DNA from: an uncultured Roseateles sp. | GTDB lineage: Bacteria; Pseudomonadota; Gammaproteobacteria; Burkholderiales; Burkholderiaceae_C | Length of the DNA: 64,000 bases | NCBI RefSeq assembly: GCF_945956965.1 | Contig: NZ_CAMFJS010000001.1 | Coordinates: 248,001 to 312,000, forward strand | Direction: 5' to 3' | In this document: positions 29,065 to 38,688 of the stretch, piece after piece | How the letters are laid out: each line of letters starts with the position of its first letter | Position numbering within the stretch: the stretch's first letter is position 1 | Position numbers and translations under genes: made by a program | The notes under the pieces: model-generated | Database searches by the model: none | The model's input: only the letters and a program-made list of their open reading frames with translations | Told to the model about the DNA's origin: nothing

Positions 29065-29577
29065 TCAGTTCTTGGCAGCGTGAGCTTTGAGCACGTCCAC
29101 CAACTCGTCCAGCCGCTCATGGCTCATGAAGCTGCACATCTGGCGGTCGTTGACCAGCATCACCGGGGAGTCGGCGCAAGCGCCCAGGCACTCGCTCTTT
29201 TGCACGGTGAACAGGCCGTCAGCGGTCGTACCGCCCTCTTCCACACCCAGCTTCTCGCACAGGTGGTTGAGCGCTTTTTGACCATCGCGCAACTGGCAAG
29301 GCAAGTTGGTGCAGACGTTCAGCTTGAACTGACCCAGCTTGCGCTGGTTGTACATGTTGTAGAAGGTCGTGACTTCGTAGACGGCAATGGGCGGCATGCC
29401 CAGATACTCAGCAATCACGTCCTCGCTCGCACGCGAGACAAAGCCAATTTCCTGCTGCACGATGGCCAAGCAGGCCATCACGGCCGAAGATTTTTGATCG
29501 GCCGGATACTTGGCGACTTCGCGGGCAAAGCGTGCGGCCGTGGCCTCGCTCAATTGATAGGTTTCAGTACTCATCAT
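29065..29577 (-). CDS. nuoE: NADH-quinone oxidoreductase subunit E
   Basis: A 170-residue thioredoxin-like [2Fe-2S] subunit (cluster N1a). Its Cys ligands are in CTNLPCQLR and CLGACADSPV. Two adjacent ATG codons (29577 and 29574) can serve as start. It lies 18 bp downstream of nuoD and forms the NADH dehydrogenase module with NuoF and NuoG. Confidence 0.96.
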   Translation of the reverse strand: MMSTETYQLSEATAARFAREVAKYPADQKSSAVMACLAIVQQEIGFVSRASEDVIAEYLGMPPIAVYEVTTFYNMYNQRKLGQFKLNVCTNLPCQLRDGQKALNHLCEKLGVEEGGTTADGLFTVQKSECLGACADSPVMLVNDRQMCSFMSHERLDELVDVLKAHAAKN

Positions 29578-29595
29578 CGTTTTTCGCTGGTTGCC

Positions 29596-30849
29596 TCAAC
29601 GATCAATCTCGCCGAACACGATGTCCATGGTGCCGATGATGGCCACCGCGTCTGCAATCATGTGGCCACGGCCCATTTCGTCCAGCGCCGCCAGATGCGA
29701 GAAGCCAGGCGCACGGATCTTCAGGCGATAAGGCTTGTTGGCTCCGTCGCTGACCATATAGATGCCGAACTCACCCTTGGGGTGTTCAACAGCCGCGTAG
29801 GCCTCGCCTTCGGGCACGTGGAAGCCTTCGGTGAAGAGTTTGAAATGGTGGATCAACTCCTCCATATTCGACTTCATGTCCACACGCGATGGTGGCGCCA
29901 CCTTGTGGTTGTCGGTGATCACCGGGCCGGGATTGGCACGCAGCCAAGCCACGCATTGCTGGATGATGCGATTGCTCTGGCGCATTTCCTCGACGCGCAC
30001 CAGATAGCGGTCATAGGTATCGCCGTTCGTGCCGACTGGCACATCGAAGTCCATCTTCGCGTAAGCGTCGTAGGGCTGCTTTTTGCGCAAGTCCCAGGCG
30101 ATACCCGAACCACGCAACATTGGGCCGGAGAAGCCCAGATTCAGTGCCCGCTCAGGCGACACAACGCCAATGCCCACGGTACGCTGCTTCCAGATACGGT
30201 TATCGGTCAGCAGGGTTTCGTAGTCGTCAACGTTCTTCGGGAAACGGTTGCAGAAGTCTTCAATGAAGTCCAGCAGCGAGCCCGAGCGGTTCTCGTTCAA
30301 ACGCGCAATCGCCTTGGCGTTCTTGATCTTGCTGACCTTGTATTGCGGCATGCTGTCCGGCAGGTCGCGGTAGACACCACCCGGACGGAAGTAGGCGGCG
30401 TGCATGCGCGCACCCGACACAGCTTCATACATATCAAACAGATCTTCCCGCTCGCGGAAGCAGTAGATCAGGATGTTCATGGCGCCGCAGTCGATACCAT
30501 GCGCACCCAACCACAGCAGGTGGTTGAGCAAGCGGGTAATCTCAGCAAACATCACGCGGATGTATTGCGCGCGCATGGGCACTTCCAGGCCCAGCATCTT
30601 CTCGATGGCCAAGCAATAAGCCTGCTCATTGGCCATCATGGACACGTAATCCAGTCGGTCCATATAAGGCAGCGACTGGATATAGGTCTTGCTCTCGGCC
30701 AGCTTCTCGGTGGCGCGGTGCAACAAGCCGATGTGCGGGTCAGCGCGTTGGATGACTTCACCGTCCAGCTCAAGCACCAGACGCAACACACCGTGCGCAG
30801 CCGGGTGCTGGGGACCGAAGTTCAGCGTGTAGTTTTTGATTTCGGCCAT
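29596..30849 (-). CDS. nuoD: NADH-quinone oxidoreductase subunit D
   Basis: A 417-residue 49-kDa subunit related to hydrogenase large subunits; it binds quinone with NuoB. It contains [13 protein letters not shown] near the N-terminus (the His that contacts the quinone head group) and [14 protein letters not shown] near residue 40. The C-terminus DIVFGEIDR is typical. It is separate from nuoC by 3 bp, not fused as in E. coli. Confidence 0.97.
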   Translation of the reverse strand: MAEIKNYTLNFGPQHPAAHGVLRLVLELDGEVIQRADPHIGLLHRATEKLAESKTYIQSLPYMDRLDYVSMMANEQAYCLAIEKMLGLEVPMRAQYIRVMFAEITRLLNHLLWLGAHGIDCGAMNILIYCFREREDLFDMYEAVSGARMHAAYFRPGGVYRDLPDSMPQYKVSKIKNAKAIARLNENRSGSLLDFIEDFCNRFPKNVDDYETLLTDNRIWKQRTVGIGVVSPERALNLGFSGPMLRGSGIAWDLRKKQPYDAYAKMDFDVPVGTNGDTYDRYLVRVEEMRQSNRIIQQCVAWLRANPGPVITDNHKVAPPSRVDMKSNMEELIHHFKLFTEGFHVPEGEAYAAVEHPKGEFGIYMVSDGANKPYRLKIRAPGFSHLAALDEMGRGHMIADAVAIIGTMDIVFGEIDR

Positions 30850-30852
30850 AGC

Positions 30853-31446
30853 TCAAATACCGCCGTAATTTTCTTCGCGGATGATGCGCGGCGTGATTTC
30901 ACGCGGCTCAATCGACACGGGTTGATAGACCACTCGCTTGGTTTCAGCGTCATAACGCATTTCGACATGGCCCGAGGTCGGGAAGTCCTTGCGCATCGGG
31001 TGGCCAATAAAACCGTAGTCGGTCAGGATGCGACGCAGATCTTCGTGGCCATCAAAGATAATGCCGAACAGGTCAAAGGCCTCACGCTCAAACCAGTTGG
31101 CGGAGTTCCAGATCGGCGTCAGGGCTGCTACGCAAGGAAAGCTGTCGTCGGGGCAAAACACCTTCAGACGCAGACGCCAGTTCTTGTTGACCGACATGAG
31201 GTGACTCACCACCGCATAGCGCTGACCTTCGTAAGCGCCGTCCTTGTAGGTGCTGAAATCGAGACCGCAAAGGTCGATCAATTGCTCGAAGCGCAGTTCC
31301 GAGTGGTCGCGCAGGATCTTCGCAACCGCCAAATAGTCGGCGGCGGCAACCTGCAAAGTGACCTCACCGAATTCGGTCTTGAGGTTTTGAATCTTCCCGC
31401 CAAGCGCTGACTCCAAGGCCAGCTTCAGGGTGTCAAGTTTGCTCAT
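30853..31446 (-). CDS. nuoC: NADH-quinone oxidoreductase subunit C
   Basis: A 197-residue 30-kDa subunit. The signature ERE(A)[20 protein letters not shown] block is near residue 125. It stabilises the peripheral arm next to NuoD. It is unfused to nuoD, as usual for betaproteobacteria. It lies 18 bp after nuoB. Confidence 0.96.
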   Translation of the reverse strand: MSKLDTLKLALESALGGKIQNLKTEFGEVTLQVAAADYLAVAKILRDHSELRFEQLIDLCGLDFSTYKDGAYEGQRYAVVSHLMSVNKNWRLRLKVFCPDDSFPCVAALTPIWNSANWFEREAFDLFGIIFDGHEDLRRILTDYGFIGHPMRKDFPTSGHVEMRYDAETKRVVYQPVSIEPREITPRIIREENYGGI

Positions 31447-31464
31447 CAGTTCAGACCCTTGGCG

Positions 31465-31941
31465 TCAACGTGCAATGGTGTTTTCGCGGCGAATCTTGGC
31501 TTGCAGCTGCAAGATGCCGTACAGCAGGGCTTCCGCGGTGGGCGGGCAGCCGGGCACATAGACGTCGACCGGCACGATGCGGTCGCAACCACGTACGACC
31601 GAGTAACTGTAGTGGTAGTAGCCACCACCATTGGCGCAGGAGCCCATGGACAGCACCCAGCGCGGCTCAGCCATCTGGTCGTAGACGCGGCGCAGGGCCG
31701 GCGCCATCTTGTTGCACAGCGTGCCGGCCACGATCATCAAATCGCTCTGACGCGGACTGGGACGGAACAACATGCCGAAGCGGTCGATGTCATAACGAGC
31801 CGCACCCGCGTGCATCATCTCCACCGCACAGCAGGCCAGACCGAAGGTCATGGGCCACAGAGAACCGGTCTTGGACCAGTTGATGAGCTTGTCGACCGAG
31901 GTGGTGACAAAGCCTTCTTTCAATACGCCTTCAATACCCAT
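31465..31941 (-). CDS. nuoB: NADH-quinone oxidoreductase subunit B
   Basis: A 158-residue subunit carrying the terminal [4Fe-4S] cluster N2. Visible ligands are the tandem Cys of [10 protein letters not shown], the Cys of MGSCANGG and the Cys of VPGCPP. The ATG at 31941 ([10 protein letters not shown]) matches family starts; the longer frame to 31977 is unlikely. The gap to nuoA is 110 bp, the longest within the operon. Confidence 0.97.
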   Translation of the reverse strand: MGIEGVLKEGFVTTSVDKLINWSKTGSLWPMTFGLACCAVEMMHAGAARYDIDRFGMLFRPSPRQSDLMIVAGTLCNKMAPALRRVYDQMAEPRWVLSMGSCANGGGYYHYSYSVVRGCDRIVPVDVYVPGCPPTAEALLYGILQLQAKIRRENTIAR

Positions 31942-32051
31942 TGCAAGCTTCCAATCGTTCGGGCCGCGCCGGGCCAACCCATCGGCCAGCCAACAGGCTG
32001 GCAGTCCCTCAAGGAGTCACCCGACACATAGGCCGGGCGAGGGGCATTATT

Positions 32052-32411
32052 TCATTCCCAATCCAGGGCACCCTTTTTCCACTCGTAGATAAAACCTACG
32101 ACCAGAATGCCCAGGAAAATCATCATCGCCCAGAAACCTGCCGCACCAATTTCCTTCAGCGTTACCGCCCAAGGGAACAGGAAAGCAATTTCCAGGTCAA
32201 ACAAAATGAACAAAATGGCCACGAGGTAGTAGCGCACGTCGAACTTCATTCGCGCGTCTTCAAAGGCCTCAAAGCCACATTCGTAGGGGGAGTTTTTCGC
32301 CGCGTCAGGGCGATTAGGGCCGAGCAGAAAGCCGAGCACCTGAGGCGCCACGCCGACGCCCGCGCCGACCAGGATGAAGAGGATGACGGGTAGGTACTGA
32401 TCCAAGTTCAT
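32052..32411 (-). CDS. nuoA: NADH-quinone oxidoreductase subunit A
   Basis: A 119-residue membrane subunit with three transmembrane helices and the conserved loop [20 protein letters not shown], whose Cys and acidic residues lie near the quinone tunnel. It is the first gene of the 14-gene nuo cluster. The 216 bp between it and the tRNA-Leu hold no other gene, and I saw no convincing separate promoter there, so nuo may share the upstream transcript. Confidence 0.97.
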   Translation of the reverse strand: MNLDQYLPVILFILVGAGVGVAPQVLGFLLGPNRPDAAKNSPYECGFEAFEDARMKFDVRYYLVAILFILFDLEIAFLFPWAVTLKEIGAAGFWAMMIFLGILVVGFIYEWKKGALDWE

Positions 32412-32627
32412 GGGTGACGCTCTCTCAGAGCTGCTTCAGGCCTCCAAGCCCTCCACAGCGATTTCCACAAAAGCAACGGGCGCGCCGCCAGCGAATTCTT
32501 TCGCCTACGGACTGCGCCCGCCTGTTCCCCTGCTCATTTGCCCGAAAGACATTTCGAACAACTCCGCTTCGGGGCGCTTTGGCCAATATTCCACGGGCTC
32601 CCACCCTTGGATACTAACCGATGTATC

Positions 32628-32712
32628 TGGTGCCGTCGGCGAGACTCGAACTCGCACAGCTTTCGCCACTACCCCCTCAAGATAGCGTGTCTACCAATTT
32701 CACCACGACGGC
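32628..32712 (-). tRNA. tRNA-Leu (anticodon GAG)
   Basis: An 85-nt class II tRNA. The acceptor stem pairs GCCGTCG (5' end at 32712) with CGACGGC, followed by discriminator A and an encoded CCA (32630-32628). The D-loop has GGTAGACAC. The anticodon loop is TTGAGGG (anticodon GAG) on a CTATC/GGTAG stem. A long variable arm precedes the GTTCGAGTC T-loop. Its position between secG and nuoA is conserved in betaproteobacteria and resembles leuU after secG in E. coli. Confidence 0.96.
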
Positions 32713-32789
32713 TATATTCAAATTTCTTGGCCTGAACCAAGTAAGACTAACTAGAGTTGCGTGAGGACTTGCTATCTAGTCAGCCTCGA

Positions 32790-32795
32790 ATTCTA
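32790..32795 (-). promoter_or_regulatory. Possible -10 element upstream of tRNA-Leu
   Basis: TAGAAT on the minus strand lies about 75 nt upstream of the tRNA 5' end, in the 199-bp secG-tRNA gap. No good -35 hexamer is found at 16-18 nt, so this is a weak call. Confidence 0.3.
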
Positions 32796-32869
32796 TACCG
32801 AAAATTTCACGCCTTTAGCGAACTCAAGACAAATTCTGCTTTTTTGACGCGCAATGATCGCCAAGCTAC

Positions 32870-32899
32870 GTCGCTCACAAGACACAGCTTGCGAGCGAC
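32870..32899 (-). terminator. Stem-loop just after secG
   Basis: GTCGCTC (32870-32876) and CAAG (878-881) pair with CTTG (888-891) and GAGCGAC (893-899), an 11-bp stem with one mismatch, starting 12 nt after the secG stop. There is no adjacent T run, so it may be a 3'-end protecting structure or partial terminator rather than a full intrinsic terminator. Confidence 0.35.
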
Positions 32900-32911
32900 A
32901 CCCCCAGTCAT

Positions 32912-33283
32912 TTACTTCGAAGCAGCCACCGCAGGCGCTTCAACAGCCACCGGCGCAGCACCAGGGATGGCGGCAGCACCGGAAGCAGTTGGTGCGGCAG
33001 GCGCAGCCTTGTCCAGAATCGTCTCGGTCGTCGATGCGCCGGTACGGCTATTCGACATATAGGCCAGGCCCAAAGTGCAGACGAAAAATACGGTGGCGCA
33101 GATGGCCGTGCTGCGCGACAAGAAGTTGGCGCTGCCTGTAGCGCCGAACAAGCTGCCGGAAGCGCCGCTGCCGAAGGACGCGCCCATATCGGCGCCCTTG
33201 CCGTGCTGCACCAGCACCAGGCCAATCATCACCAGGGCGCTCAGCAACTGCACCACCAACACCAAATTCATCCAGAATTGCAT
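32912..33283 (-). CDS. secG: Preprotein translocase subunit SecG
   Basis: A 123-residue protein with two transmembrane helices (about 3-22 and 55-75). Between them is the conserved cytoplasmic loop VLVQHGKGADMGASFGSGASGS. The Ala/Pro-rich tail is typical of betaproteobacterial SecG. It belongs to the SecYEG channel and assists SecA cycling. The ATG at 33283 has a GGAG site 12 nt upstream. It is 45 bp downstream of tpiA and upstream of tRNA-Leu. Confidence 0.95.
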   Translation of the reverse strand: MQFWMNLVLVVQLLSALVMIGLVLVQHGKGADMGASFGSGASGSLFGATGSANFLSRSTAICATVFFVCTLGLAYMSNSRTGASTTETILDKAAPAAPTASGAAAIPGAAPVAVEAPAVAASK

Positions 33284-33328
33284 CTCAAAAGCTCCAAAAA
33301 TCTCAGGCAAAAAACAAAACGATTGCGA

Positions 33329-34069
33329 TCAAGCTGCCGCGCGGCAGATCACACTGAAGTCGCCAGCCTTCAAGGCCGCGCCACCAATCAAACCACCATC
33401 AATGTCGGGCATGGCAAAAAGCTGGGCCGCGTTATCCGGCTTGACACTGCCGCCATAAAGAATTCGCATGGCATCAGCTTTTTGCGTGGCCGCCTGCAAC
33501 TGCTTGCGCAGCACGGCATGCACAGACTGCGCCTGCTCAGGGCTGGCCGTCAGACCGGTTCCGATGGCCCACACCGGCTCATAAGCCAACACGATTTCAC
33601 CGATGCAATGGGTCAAGGTATGAATGACCGCAGCCAATTGGCGCTTGACCACCGTTTCGGTTTGACCCGCCTCCCGCTCAGCCAAGGTTTCGCCCACACA
33701 CACGATGGGCGTCACGCCATGCGCCAGCGCGGCCTTGGCCTTGTCGGCCACCAGCTGATCGCTTTCAGCATGAAAAGCGCGGCGCTCCGAGTGGCCAACG
33801 ATGACATAGCGGCAACCCAAATCAGCCAACATGGCCGAGGACACTTCACCGGTGAACGCACCCTGCTCATGCGCCGAGCAGTCTTGCGCACCGAAGGCAA
33901 TCGCCTGCCCCGTCAAGGCCAGGGCCGTTTCAGCGATGTAAGGAAACGGCACGCAGACCGCCACATCGGCGCTCCACGGACCCGCCTCACGCAAACCCGC
34001 CAACAAGGCGGCGTTGCTGGCGCGATTGCCGTGCATCTTCCAATTTCCGACCACCAGTTTCTTACGCAT
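33329..34069 (-). CDS. tpiA: Triose-phosphate isomerase
   Basis: A 246-residue TIM barrel interconverting dihydroxyacetone phosphate and glyceraldehyde-3-phosphate. Catalytic residues are visible: Lys11 in GNWKMHG, His93 in VGHSERR and Glu164 in [10 protein letters not shown], followed by the mobile loop. I chose the ATG at 34069; the frame also has a TTG two codons upstream. It lies 9 bp after the quinone oxidoreductase gene, so they are probably co-transcribed. Confidence 0.97.
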   Translation of the reverse strand: MRKKLVVGNWKMHGNRASNAALLAGLREAGPWSADVAVCVPFPYIAETALALTGQAIAFGAQDCSAHEQGAFTGEVSSAMLADLGCRYVIVGHSERRAFHAESDQLVADKAKAALAHGVTPIVCVGETLAEREAGQTETVVKRQLAAVIHTLTHCIGEIVLAYEPVWAIGTGLTASPEQAQSVHAVLRKQLQAATQKADAMRILYGGSVKPDNAAQLFAMPDIDGGLIGGAALKAGDFSVICRAAA

Positions 34070-34078
34070 ACTCAAATC

Positions 34079-35074
34079 TCACTCCCTACCCCAGCTCAGG
34101 ACAATCTTGCCCACATGCTCGCCAGACTCCATCAAGGCATGCGCAGCCGCTGCTTGATCGCCCGCCAACTCACGGTAAATCACCGGCTTGATCTGGCGCT
34201 CAAGCAACTTGGGCCAAACGCGCTCACGCAGCTGCGCCCCAATACCCGCCTTGAAGGCGAGGGAGCGCGGCCTCAGGGTTGATCCGCTGATGGTCAGACG
34301 ACGACGCAGCACCGCACCAGCATCAAAACGCGCATCCAAGCCACCCTGCACAGCGATGATGACCATGCGGCCATCGTCGGCCAGGCATTGAACGCCGCGC
34401 TCGACATAGGGGCCGGCTACCATGTCCAAAATCACGTCGACACCGCACCCCGCCGTGGCAGCCTTGGCCTCGACCACAAAGTCCTGGGACTTGTAATTGA
34501 TGGCCACGTCCGCCCCCAATTGCAGGCAGGCCGCAGCCTTGTCGTCGCTACCGACGGTAACGATGACCTTGGCACCAAAGGCCTTGGCCAGTTGAATCGC
34601 CGTCACACCAATACCGCTGCTGCCGCCATGCACCAAGAGCGTTTCGCCAGCCTTCAGACCAGCCCGCTCAAACACATTCGACCAGACGGTGAAAAAGGTT
34701 TCAGGCAGGCTCGCCGCCTCGGCCATGGTCCAGCCTGCTGGCACCGGCAAGCACTGCGCCACGGGCGCCGTACACAACTCGGCATAACCGCCGCCCGCCA
34801 CCAAGGCGCAGACTGCGTCACCAAGTTTCAAGCCGGCCGCAGCCAACTCCGCCACATCGCCCGACACAATGCGCCCCGCCACTTCCAGGCCCGGCAAATC
34901 ACTGGCCCCGGGAGGTGGCGGATAAGCACCCTTGCGCTGCAAGACGTCGGGACGGTTGATGCCGTAAGCCTCGACAGCGATCAGGCACTCACCCACGCCC
35001 GCCACGGGGTCCGGCCGCTCGACGAGCTGCAAAACCTCGGGGCCGCCGGGCTGGCTAATAGCAATGGCTTTCAT
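34079..35074 (-). CDS. NAD(P)H quinone oxidoreductase, zinc-independent MDR family (PIG3-like)
   Basis: A 331-residue medium-chain dehydrogenase/reductase of the QOR/PIG3 group. The N-terminal GroES-like domain includes YGINRPDVLQRKGAYPPPPGA near residue 35. The Rossmann domain has GGSSGIGVTAIQLAKAFGA near 150 for NADPH. Zinc ligands of alcohol dehydrogenases are absent. These enzymes reduce quinones or enals. It lies between pnp (21 bp) and tpiA (9 bp) on the same strand. The physiological substrate is not known. Confidence 0.87.
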   Translation of the reverse strand: MKAIAISQPGGPEVLQLVERPDPVAGVGECLIAVEAYGINRPDVLQRKGAYPPPPGASDLPGLEVAGRIVSGDVAELAAAGLKLGDAVCALVAGGGYAELCTAPVAQCLPVPAGWTMAEAASLPETFFTVWSNVFERAGLKAGETLLVHGGSSGIGVTAIQLAKAFGAKVIVTVGSDDKAAACLQLGADVAINYKSQDFVVEAKAATAGCGVDVILDMVAGPYVERGVQCLADDGRMVIIAVQGGLDARFDAGAVLRRRLTISGSTLRPRSLAFKAGIGAQLRERVWPKLLERQIKPVIYRELAGDQAAAAHALMESGEHVGKIVLSWGRE

Positions 35075-35095
35075 GCCTGATCCTGTGCGAAGAAC

Positions 35096-37234
35096 TTACT
35101 GCTGAGCTTCTGCGTCAGCAGCAGGCACAGCTTGAGCCGCGTCACGGTCGATCAGCGCCTTCATCGACAGCTTGATACGACCCTTCTCGTCGGTTTCCAT
35201 GACCTTGACCTTGACGATCTGACCTTCCTTGAGGAAGTCGGTCACCTTCTCGACGCGCTGGTGAGCGATCTGACTGATGTGCAGCAGACCATCCTTGCCA
35301 GGCAGCAGGTTCACGAGTGCACCGAAGTCCAGGATCTTGGTGATCGGGCCTTCGTAGACCTTGCCGATTTCAACTTCAGCCGTGATCTCTTCGATGCGCT
35401 TCTTGGCGTACTCGGCCTTTTCAGCGTCGGTCGAAGCGATGGTGATGGTGCCGTCTTCGCCGATGTCAATCGTGGTGCCGGTTTCTTCGGTCAGCGCACG
35501 GATGGTGGCGCCGCCCTTGCCGATGACGTCACGGATCTTCTCGGGGTTGATCTTCATGGTGTACAGGCGAGGCGCGAATTGCGACACCTCGGTGTTGGCC
35601 GTGCCCATGGCCTCAACCATCTTGCCCAGGATGTGCAGACGCGCTTCCTTGGCCTGCGCCAGGGCTACCTGCATGATTTCCTTGGTGATGCCCTGGATCT
35701 TGATATCCATCTGCAGCGCAGTGATGCCGCCGGTAGTACCGGCCACCTTGAAGTCCATATCGCCAAGGTGATCTTCGTCACCCAGGATGTCGGTCAGCAC
35801 GGCAAAGCGGTTGCCGTCCTTGATCAGGCCCATGGCAATGCCGGCCACGTGCGCCTTCATGGGCACGCCAGCGTCCATCAAAGCCAGGCAGCCACCGCAA
35901 ACGGAAGCCATCGACGAGGAGCCATTGCTTTCCGTGATTTCCGACACCACACGCATGGTGTAAGGGAAGTCCTCCTTGTTCGGCAAGGCGGCGATCAGGG
36001 CACGCTTGGCCAGACGGCCGTGGCCGATTTCGCGGCGCTTCGGGCTGCCCACGCGACCAGTTTCGCCAGTGGCGAAAGGAGGCATGTTGTAGTGCAGCAT
36101 GAAGCGGTCTTCGAACTCACCAGCCAGCGCGTCGATGCGCTGCGCATCACGGTCAGTGCCCAAGGTCGCAACGACCAGCGCTTGCGTTTCGCCACGAGTG
36201 AACAGGGCCGAGCCGTGGGTACGCGGCAGCAGGCTGTTGCGGATTTCGATCGGGCGCACGGTGCGGGTGTCGCGGCCGTCGATACGGGGCTCGCCGGCCA
36301 GGATCTGACCACGCACGATGCGGGCTTCGATCTCGAACAGCAGGCTTTCCACTTCGACCTTGTCGAAAGCCACGCCTTCGTCGGTCAGTGCCTTGAAGAC
36401 GTTAGCGGTCACGGCACGGCAGGCTTGCGTACGCGCTTGCTTGTTGCGGATCTGATAGGCAGCAGCCAGGGCTTCGTCGGCCAGCGCGCCCACCTTGGCG
36501 ATCAGCGGCTCGTTCTTGGCAGGCGGCGTCCAGTCCCAGCTCGGCTTGCCAGCATCACGCACCAGATCATTGATGGCGGCGATGGCCACATTGCCTTGCT
36601 CGTGGCCGTAGACCACGGCGCCCAGCATGATTTCTTCGCTCAGGCCATCGGCTTCCGATTCCACCATCAGCACGGCAGCTTGGGTGCCGGCAACCACCAG
36701 ATCCATCTTGCTGTTGACCAGCTCGGTCTTGCCTGGGTTCAGGATGTATTCGCCATTGACATAACCCACGCGTGCGGCGCCGATCGGGCCATTGAAGGGA
36801 ATGCCCGAGACAGCCAGTGCGGCGCTCGACGCGATCAAGGCGGCGATGTCGGCTTGCACTTCAGGATTCAAGGACAGGACGTGAACCACGACCTGGACTT
36901 CGTTGTAGAAGCCTTCAGGGAACAGCGGGCGGATCGGGCGGTCGATCAGGCGGCTGGTCAGGGTCTCCAGCTCGCTGGGGCGACCTTCGCGCTTGAAGAA
37001 GCTGCCGGGGATCTTGCCGGCGGCGTAGGTCTTTTCCAGGTAGTCAACCGTCAGCGGGAAGAAGTCCTGGCCAGCCTTGGCTTCGGTCTTGGCAACCACA
37101 GTGGCCAGCACCACGGTGCCTTCGATGTCAACAACGACGGCGCCGCTGGACTGACGAGCGATTTCGCCGGTTTCCATGGTGACGGCGTGGTTGCCCCACT
37201 GGAAGCTCTTGGTGACTTTATTGAACAAACCCAT
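35096..37234 (-). CDS. pnp: Polyribonucleotide nucleotidyltransferase (PNPase)
   Basis: A 712-residue phosphorolytic 3'-5' exoribonuclease. It has two RNase PH domains (about 5-210 and 320-540) joined by an all-alpha linker, then a KH domain (about 555-610, [16 protein letters not shown]) and an S1 domain (about 622-690). The start at 37234 has a strong AAGGAG site; the longer frame to 37273 lacks support. It follows rpsO, as in most proteobacteria, and its leader carries a long hairpin that could be a processing site. Confidence 0.97.
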   Translation of the reverse strand: MGLFNKVTKSFQWGNHAVTMETGEIARQSSGAVVVDIEGTVVLATVVAKTEAKAGQDFFPLTVDYLEKTYAAGKIPGSFFKREGRPSELETLTSRLIDRPIRPLFPEGFYNEVQVVVHVLSLNPEVQADIAALIASSAALAVSGIPFNGPIGAARVGYVNGEYILNPGKTELVNSKMDLVVAGTQAAVLMVESEADGLSEEIMLGAVVYGHEQGNVAIAAINDLVRDAGKPSWDWTPPAKNEPLIAKVGALADEALAAAYQIRNKQARTQACRAVTANVFKALTDEGVAFDKVEVESLLFEIEARIVRGQILAGEPRIDGRDTRTVRPIEIRNSLLPRTHGSALFTRGETQALVVATLGTDRDAQRIDALAGEFEDRFMLHYNMPPFATGETGRVGSPKRREIGHGRLAKRALIAALPNKEDFPYTMRVVSEITESNGSSSMASVCGGCLALMDAGVPMKAHVAGIAMGLIKDGNRFAVLTDILGDEDHLGDMDFKVAGTTGGITALQMDIKIQGITKEIMQVALAQAKEARLHILGKMVEAMGTANTEVSQFAPRLYTMKINPEKIRDVIGKGGATIRALTEETGTTIDIGEDGTITIASTDAEKAEYAKKRIEEITAEVEIGKVYEGPITKILDFGALVNLLPGKDGLLHISQIAHQRVEKVTDFLKEGQIVKVKVMETDEKGRIKLSMKALIDRDAAQAVPAADAEAQQ

Positions 37235-37345
37235 GTATCTCTCCTTTATGCCCGTGGCCCGCACATGCGGCACCCGAGGCTATTTACTAAAGCGGCTTGT
37301 CGGCCCGCCTCAAAACCGGGAGTGAGTCTGGGTTTGGCGGGATGC

Positions 37346-37393
37346 CATTCCAGTGCGTCTGAGCAACTCAGCAGTTGCAGAAGCGTTGGAATG
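37346..37393 (-). promoter_or_regulatory. Long imperfect hairpin in the pnp leader
   Basis: A 48-nt inverted repeat in the 5' untranslated region of pnp. CATTCCA pairs with TGGAATG at the base, with shorter paired blocks inside, and GCAACT pairs with AGTTGC at the tip. On the transcript about 18 pairs form, interrupted by small internal loops. In E. coli an RNase III-cleaved leader hairpin drives pnp autoregulation; a similar role here is inferred from position and shape. Confidence 0.5.
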
Positions 37394-37443
37394 ACACAGC
37401 AGCGCCACGTCAGCTCAACTCCAAACAATCAAACTCTCAAGGG

Positions 37444-37489
37444 ACAAAAAACAAAGAGCCTGTGCAGGTGCAATACCCAGACAGGCTCT
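37444..37489 (-). terminator. Terminator between rpsO and pnp
   Basis: On the minus strand AGAGCCTGT (37489-37481) pairs with ACAGGCTCT (37463-37455). It is followed by TTGTTTTTTG. The 9-bp stem is 28 nt after the rpsO stop. Partial read-through into pnp is expected from the known rpsO-pnp arrangement. Confidence 0.75.
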
Positions 37490-37517
37490 GTTGTTTCACG
37501 CGTTGTTCACGCGTTCA

Positions 37518-37787
37518 TTACTTACGCAGACCCAGCTTCTGAATCAGGTCGGTGTAACGCACTGCGTCCTTGGACTTCAGGTAGGCCAGCAGGCTCTTAC
37601 GAGTGTTGACCATCTTCAGCAAACCACGACGGCTGTGGTGATCCTTCATGTTTGCCTTGAAGTGAGGCATCAGTGCATTGATGCGAGCGGTCAGCAGAGC
37701 CACTTGGACTTCCGGCGAACCGGTGTCATTGGCGCTACGGGCGTTCGACTTGACGATGTCTGCTTTGTTGATATCGGCGACTGACAT
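37518..37787 (-). CDS. rpsO: 30S ribosomal protein S15
   Basis: An 89-residue protein with the S15 signature [22 protein letters not shown] region, of standard length. It binds the central domain of 16S rRNA early in 30S assembly. The ATG is at 37787. It is preceded by a good sigma-70 promoter about 200 nt upstream, leaving a long leader, as in other bacteria where S15 represses its own translation. It is followed by a terminator and pnp. Confidence 0.98.
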   Translation of the reverse strand: MSVADINKADIVKSNARSANDTGSPEVQVALLTARINALMPHFKANMKDHHSRRGLLKMVNTRKSLLAYLKSKDAVRYTDLIQKLGLRK

Positions 37788-37995
37788 GTTTGCGTTCCTA
37801 GATATCGGAAGCCGCCGGGCTGCGCGAATCGCAGCTCACAAACGGTTTCCAGGTTTTTGACTTGCGGCCAAGGGTGAAACCGACCCTTGCCGTGCTCTTT
37901 CAGTGGCACTAAACACTTTCCAACTGCTTGGTCAGTGCTTGTCGCCACTTCTTGCCCTGCCACTCCCGGTGGACCAGAAGCAACAAAACCCGCTG

Positions 37996-38024
37996 ATTAT
38001 AGACCAGATTCCTTGGCCGCCCAA
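37996..38024 (-). promoter_or_regulatory. Sigma-70 promoter of rpsO
   Basis: A perfect TATAAT (38001-37996 on the minus strand) lies 17 nt from TTGGGC (38024-38019). The start near 37989 gives a leader of about 200 nt before rpsO. Confidence 0.6.
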
Positions 38025-38101
38025 TGGCTTGCCGGGCAGCGAAGTCATCTGGAGACGATTGCCGCACTTCCAAGCTAGGGTTTGAAGAAATTTTTTTCGG
38101 A

Positions 38102-38129
38102 CTTGAATCAGCCGCAGGCAGGCCAATTT
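38102..38129 (+). promoter_or_regulatory. Candidate sigma-32 promoter of the small heat-shock gene
   Basis: CTTGAA (38102-38107), the exact sigma-32 -35 core, is followed after 14 nt by GCCAATTT (38122-38129), close to the CCCCATNT -10 consensus. The expected start is about 75 nt before the ATG of the Hsp20 gene, which fits its heat-shock role. Confidence 0.5.
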
Positions 38130-38211
38130 GGCAAAGCATGGGACGGCAATGCAGCCACACGCAAACCCCGGCAGCCAGCGTCCTTCACCTTGACACCCTC
38201 AGGAGCCCCGC

Positions 38212-38688
38212 ATGTTTGTTCTGCCCATCAACACCCTGTCACGCCACGCTCAACGACTCTCGCAACACCAGGCCAGCGAATTCTCGCGCCATCTGGAGCG
38301 CATGTTTCACGCTGATGCGGAGCAGGCCATGACCCTGCGCAGCCCGGCGCTGGATATCAGTGAAACCGCGAACGCCTACACTTTGCAGCTGGATATGCCT
38401 GGCGTCAGCAAAGAGGCCATCAAGATCAGCATTGAAGGCCGCCGCGTGAGCATTGATGCCGAACAGCCCAAGCCCGTCTCGGCCACAACAGGCGATGCAG
38501 ATGGCAAGCAAATGCCGAGCGCTCAACTGCTTTACCGCGAACGCGCCCTGACCCGCTACTCGCGCAGCGTCAGCCTGCCACAGGAAGTCAATCAGGCCGA
38601 CTCGAATGCCAAGCTGGAAAACGGCGTGCTGACCCTGACTCTGGTGAAGCGCCAAGCGGCGGGCGCCAGCCATTTGACGGTCAGCTGA
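38212..38688 (+). CDS. Small heat-shock protein (Hsp20/alpha-crystallin family)
   Basis: A 158-residue chaperone with an alpha-crystallin domain at about residues 45-150. It contains the family's [11 protein letters not shown] strand, here preceded by the A-x-x-x-N-G-V-L motif ([10 protein letters not shown]). The N-terminal arm has the FSRHLERMF segment seen in proteobacterial IbpA-like proteins. It holds unfolded proteins without ATP. AGGAG lies 7 nt before the ATG and a sigma-32-type promoter upstream. The gene overlaps the convergent tsaD by 8 bp. Confidence 0.92.
   Translation: MFVLPINTLSRHAQRLSQHQASEFSRHLERMFHADAEQAMTLRSPALDISETANAYTLQLDMPGVSKEAIKISIEGRRVSIDAEQPKPVSATTGDADGKQMPSAQLLYRERALTRYSRSVSLPQEVNQADSNAKLENGVLTLTLVKRQAAGASHLTVS

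Larger units (their letters stand above)
37788..38211. other. Divergent rpsO/hsp20 intergenic region
   Basis: This 424-bp gap holds no gene that I can support. It contains the rpsO promoter and about 200 nt of rpsO leader on the minus strand, and a heat-shock-type promoter with a short leader for the small heat-shock gene on the plus strand. Short open frames in it show no family resemblance or ribosome binding site. Confidence 0.6.

Noticed and set aside
27610-31410. Very long open frame (over 1200 codons) on the plus strand antisense to nuoC-nuoF and part of nuoG
   Set aside because: It spans five genuine nuo genes with full catalytic motifs on the minus strand. Its translation is low-complexity, rich in His, Gln, Ala, Val and Arg, as expected from reverse reading of high-GC codons, and matches no family.
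23752-31941. Possible nuoCD fusion as in E. coli
   Set aside because: nuoC (stop at 30853) and nuoD (start at 30849) are clearly separate frames with 3 bp between them.
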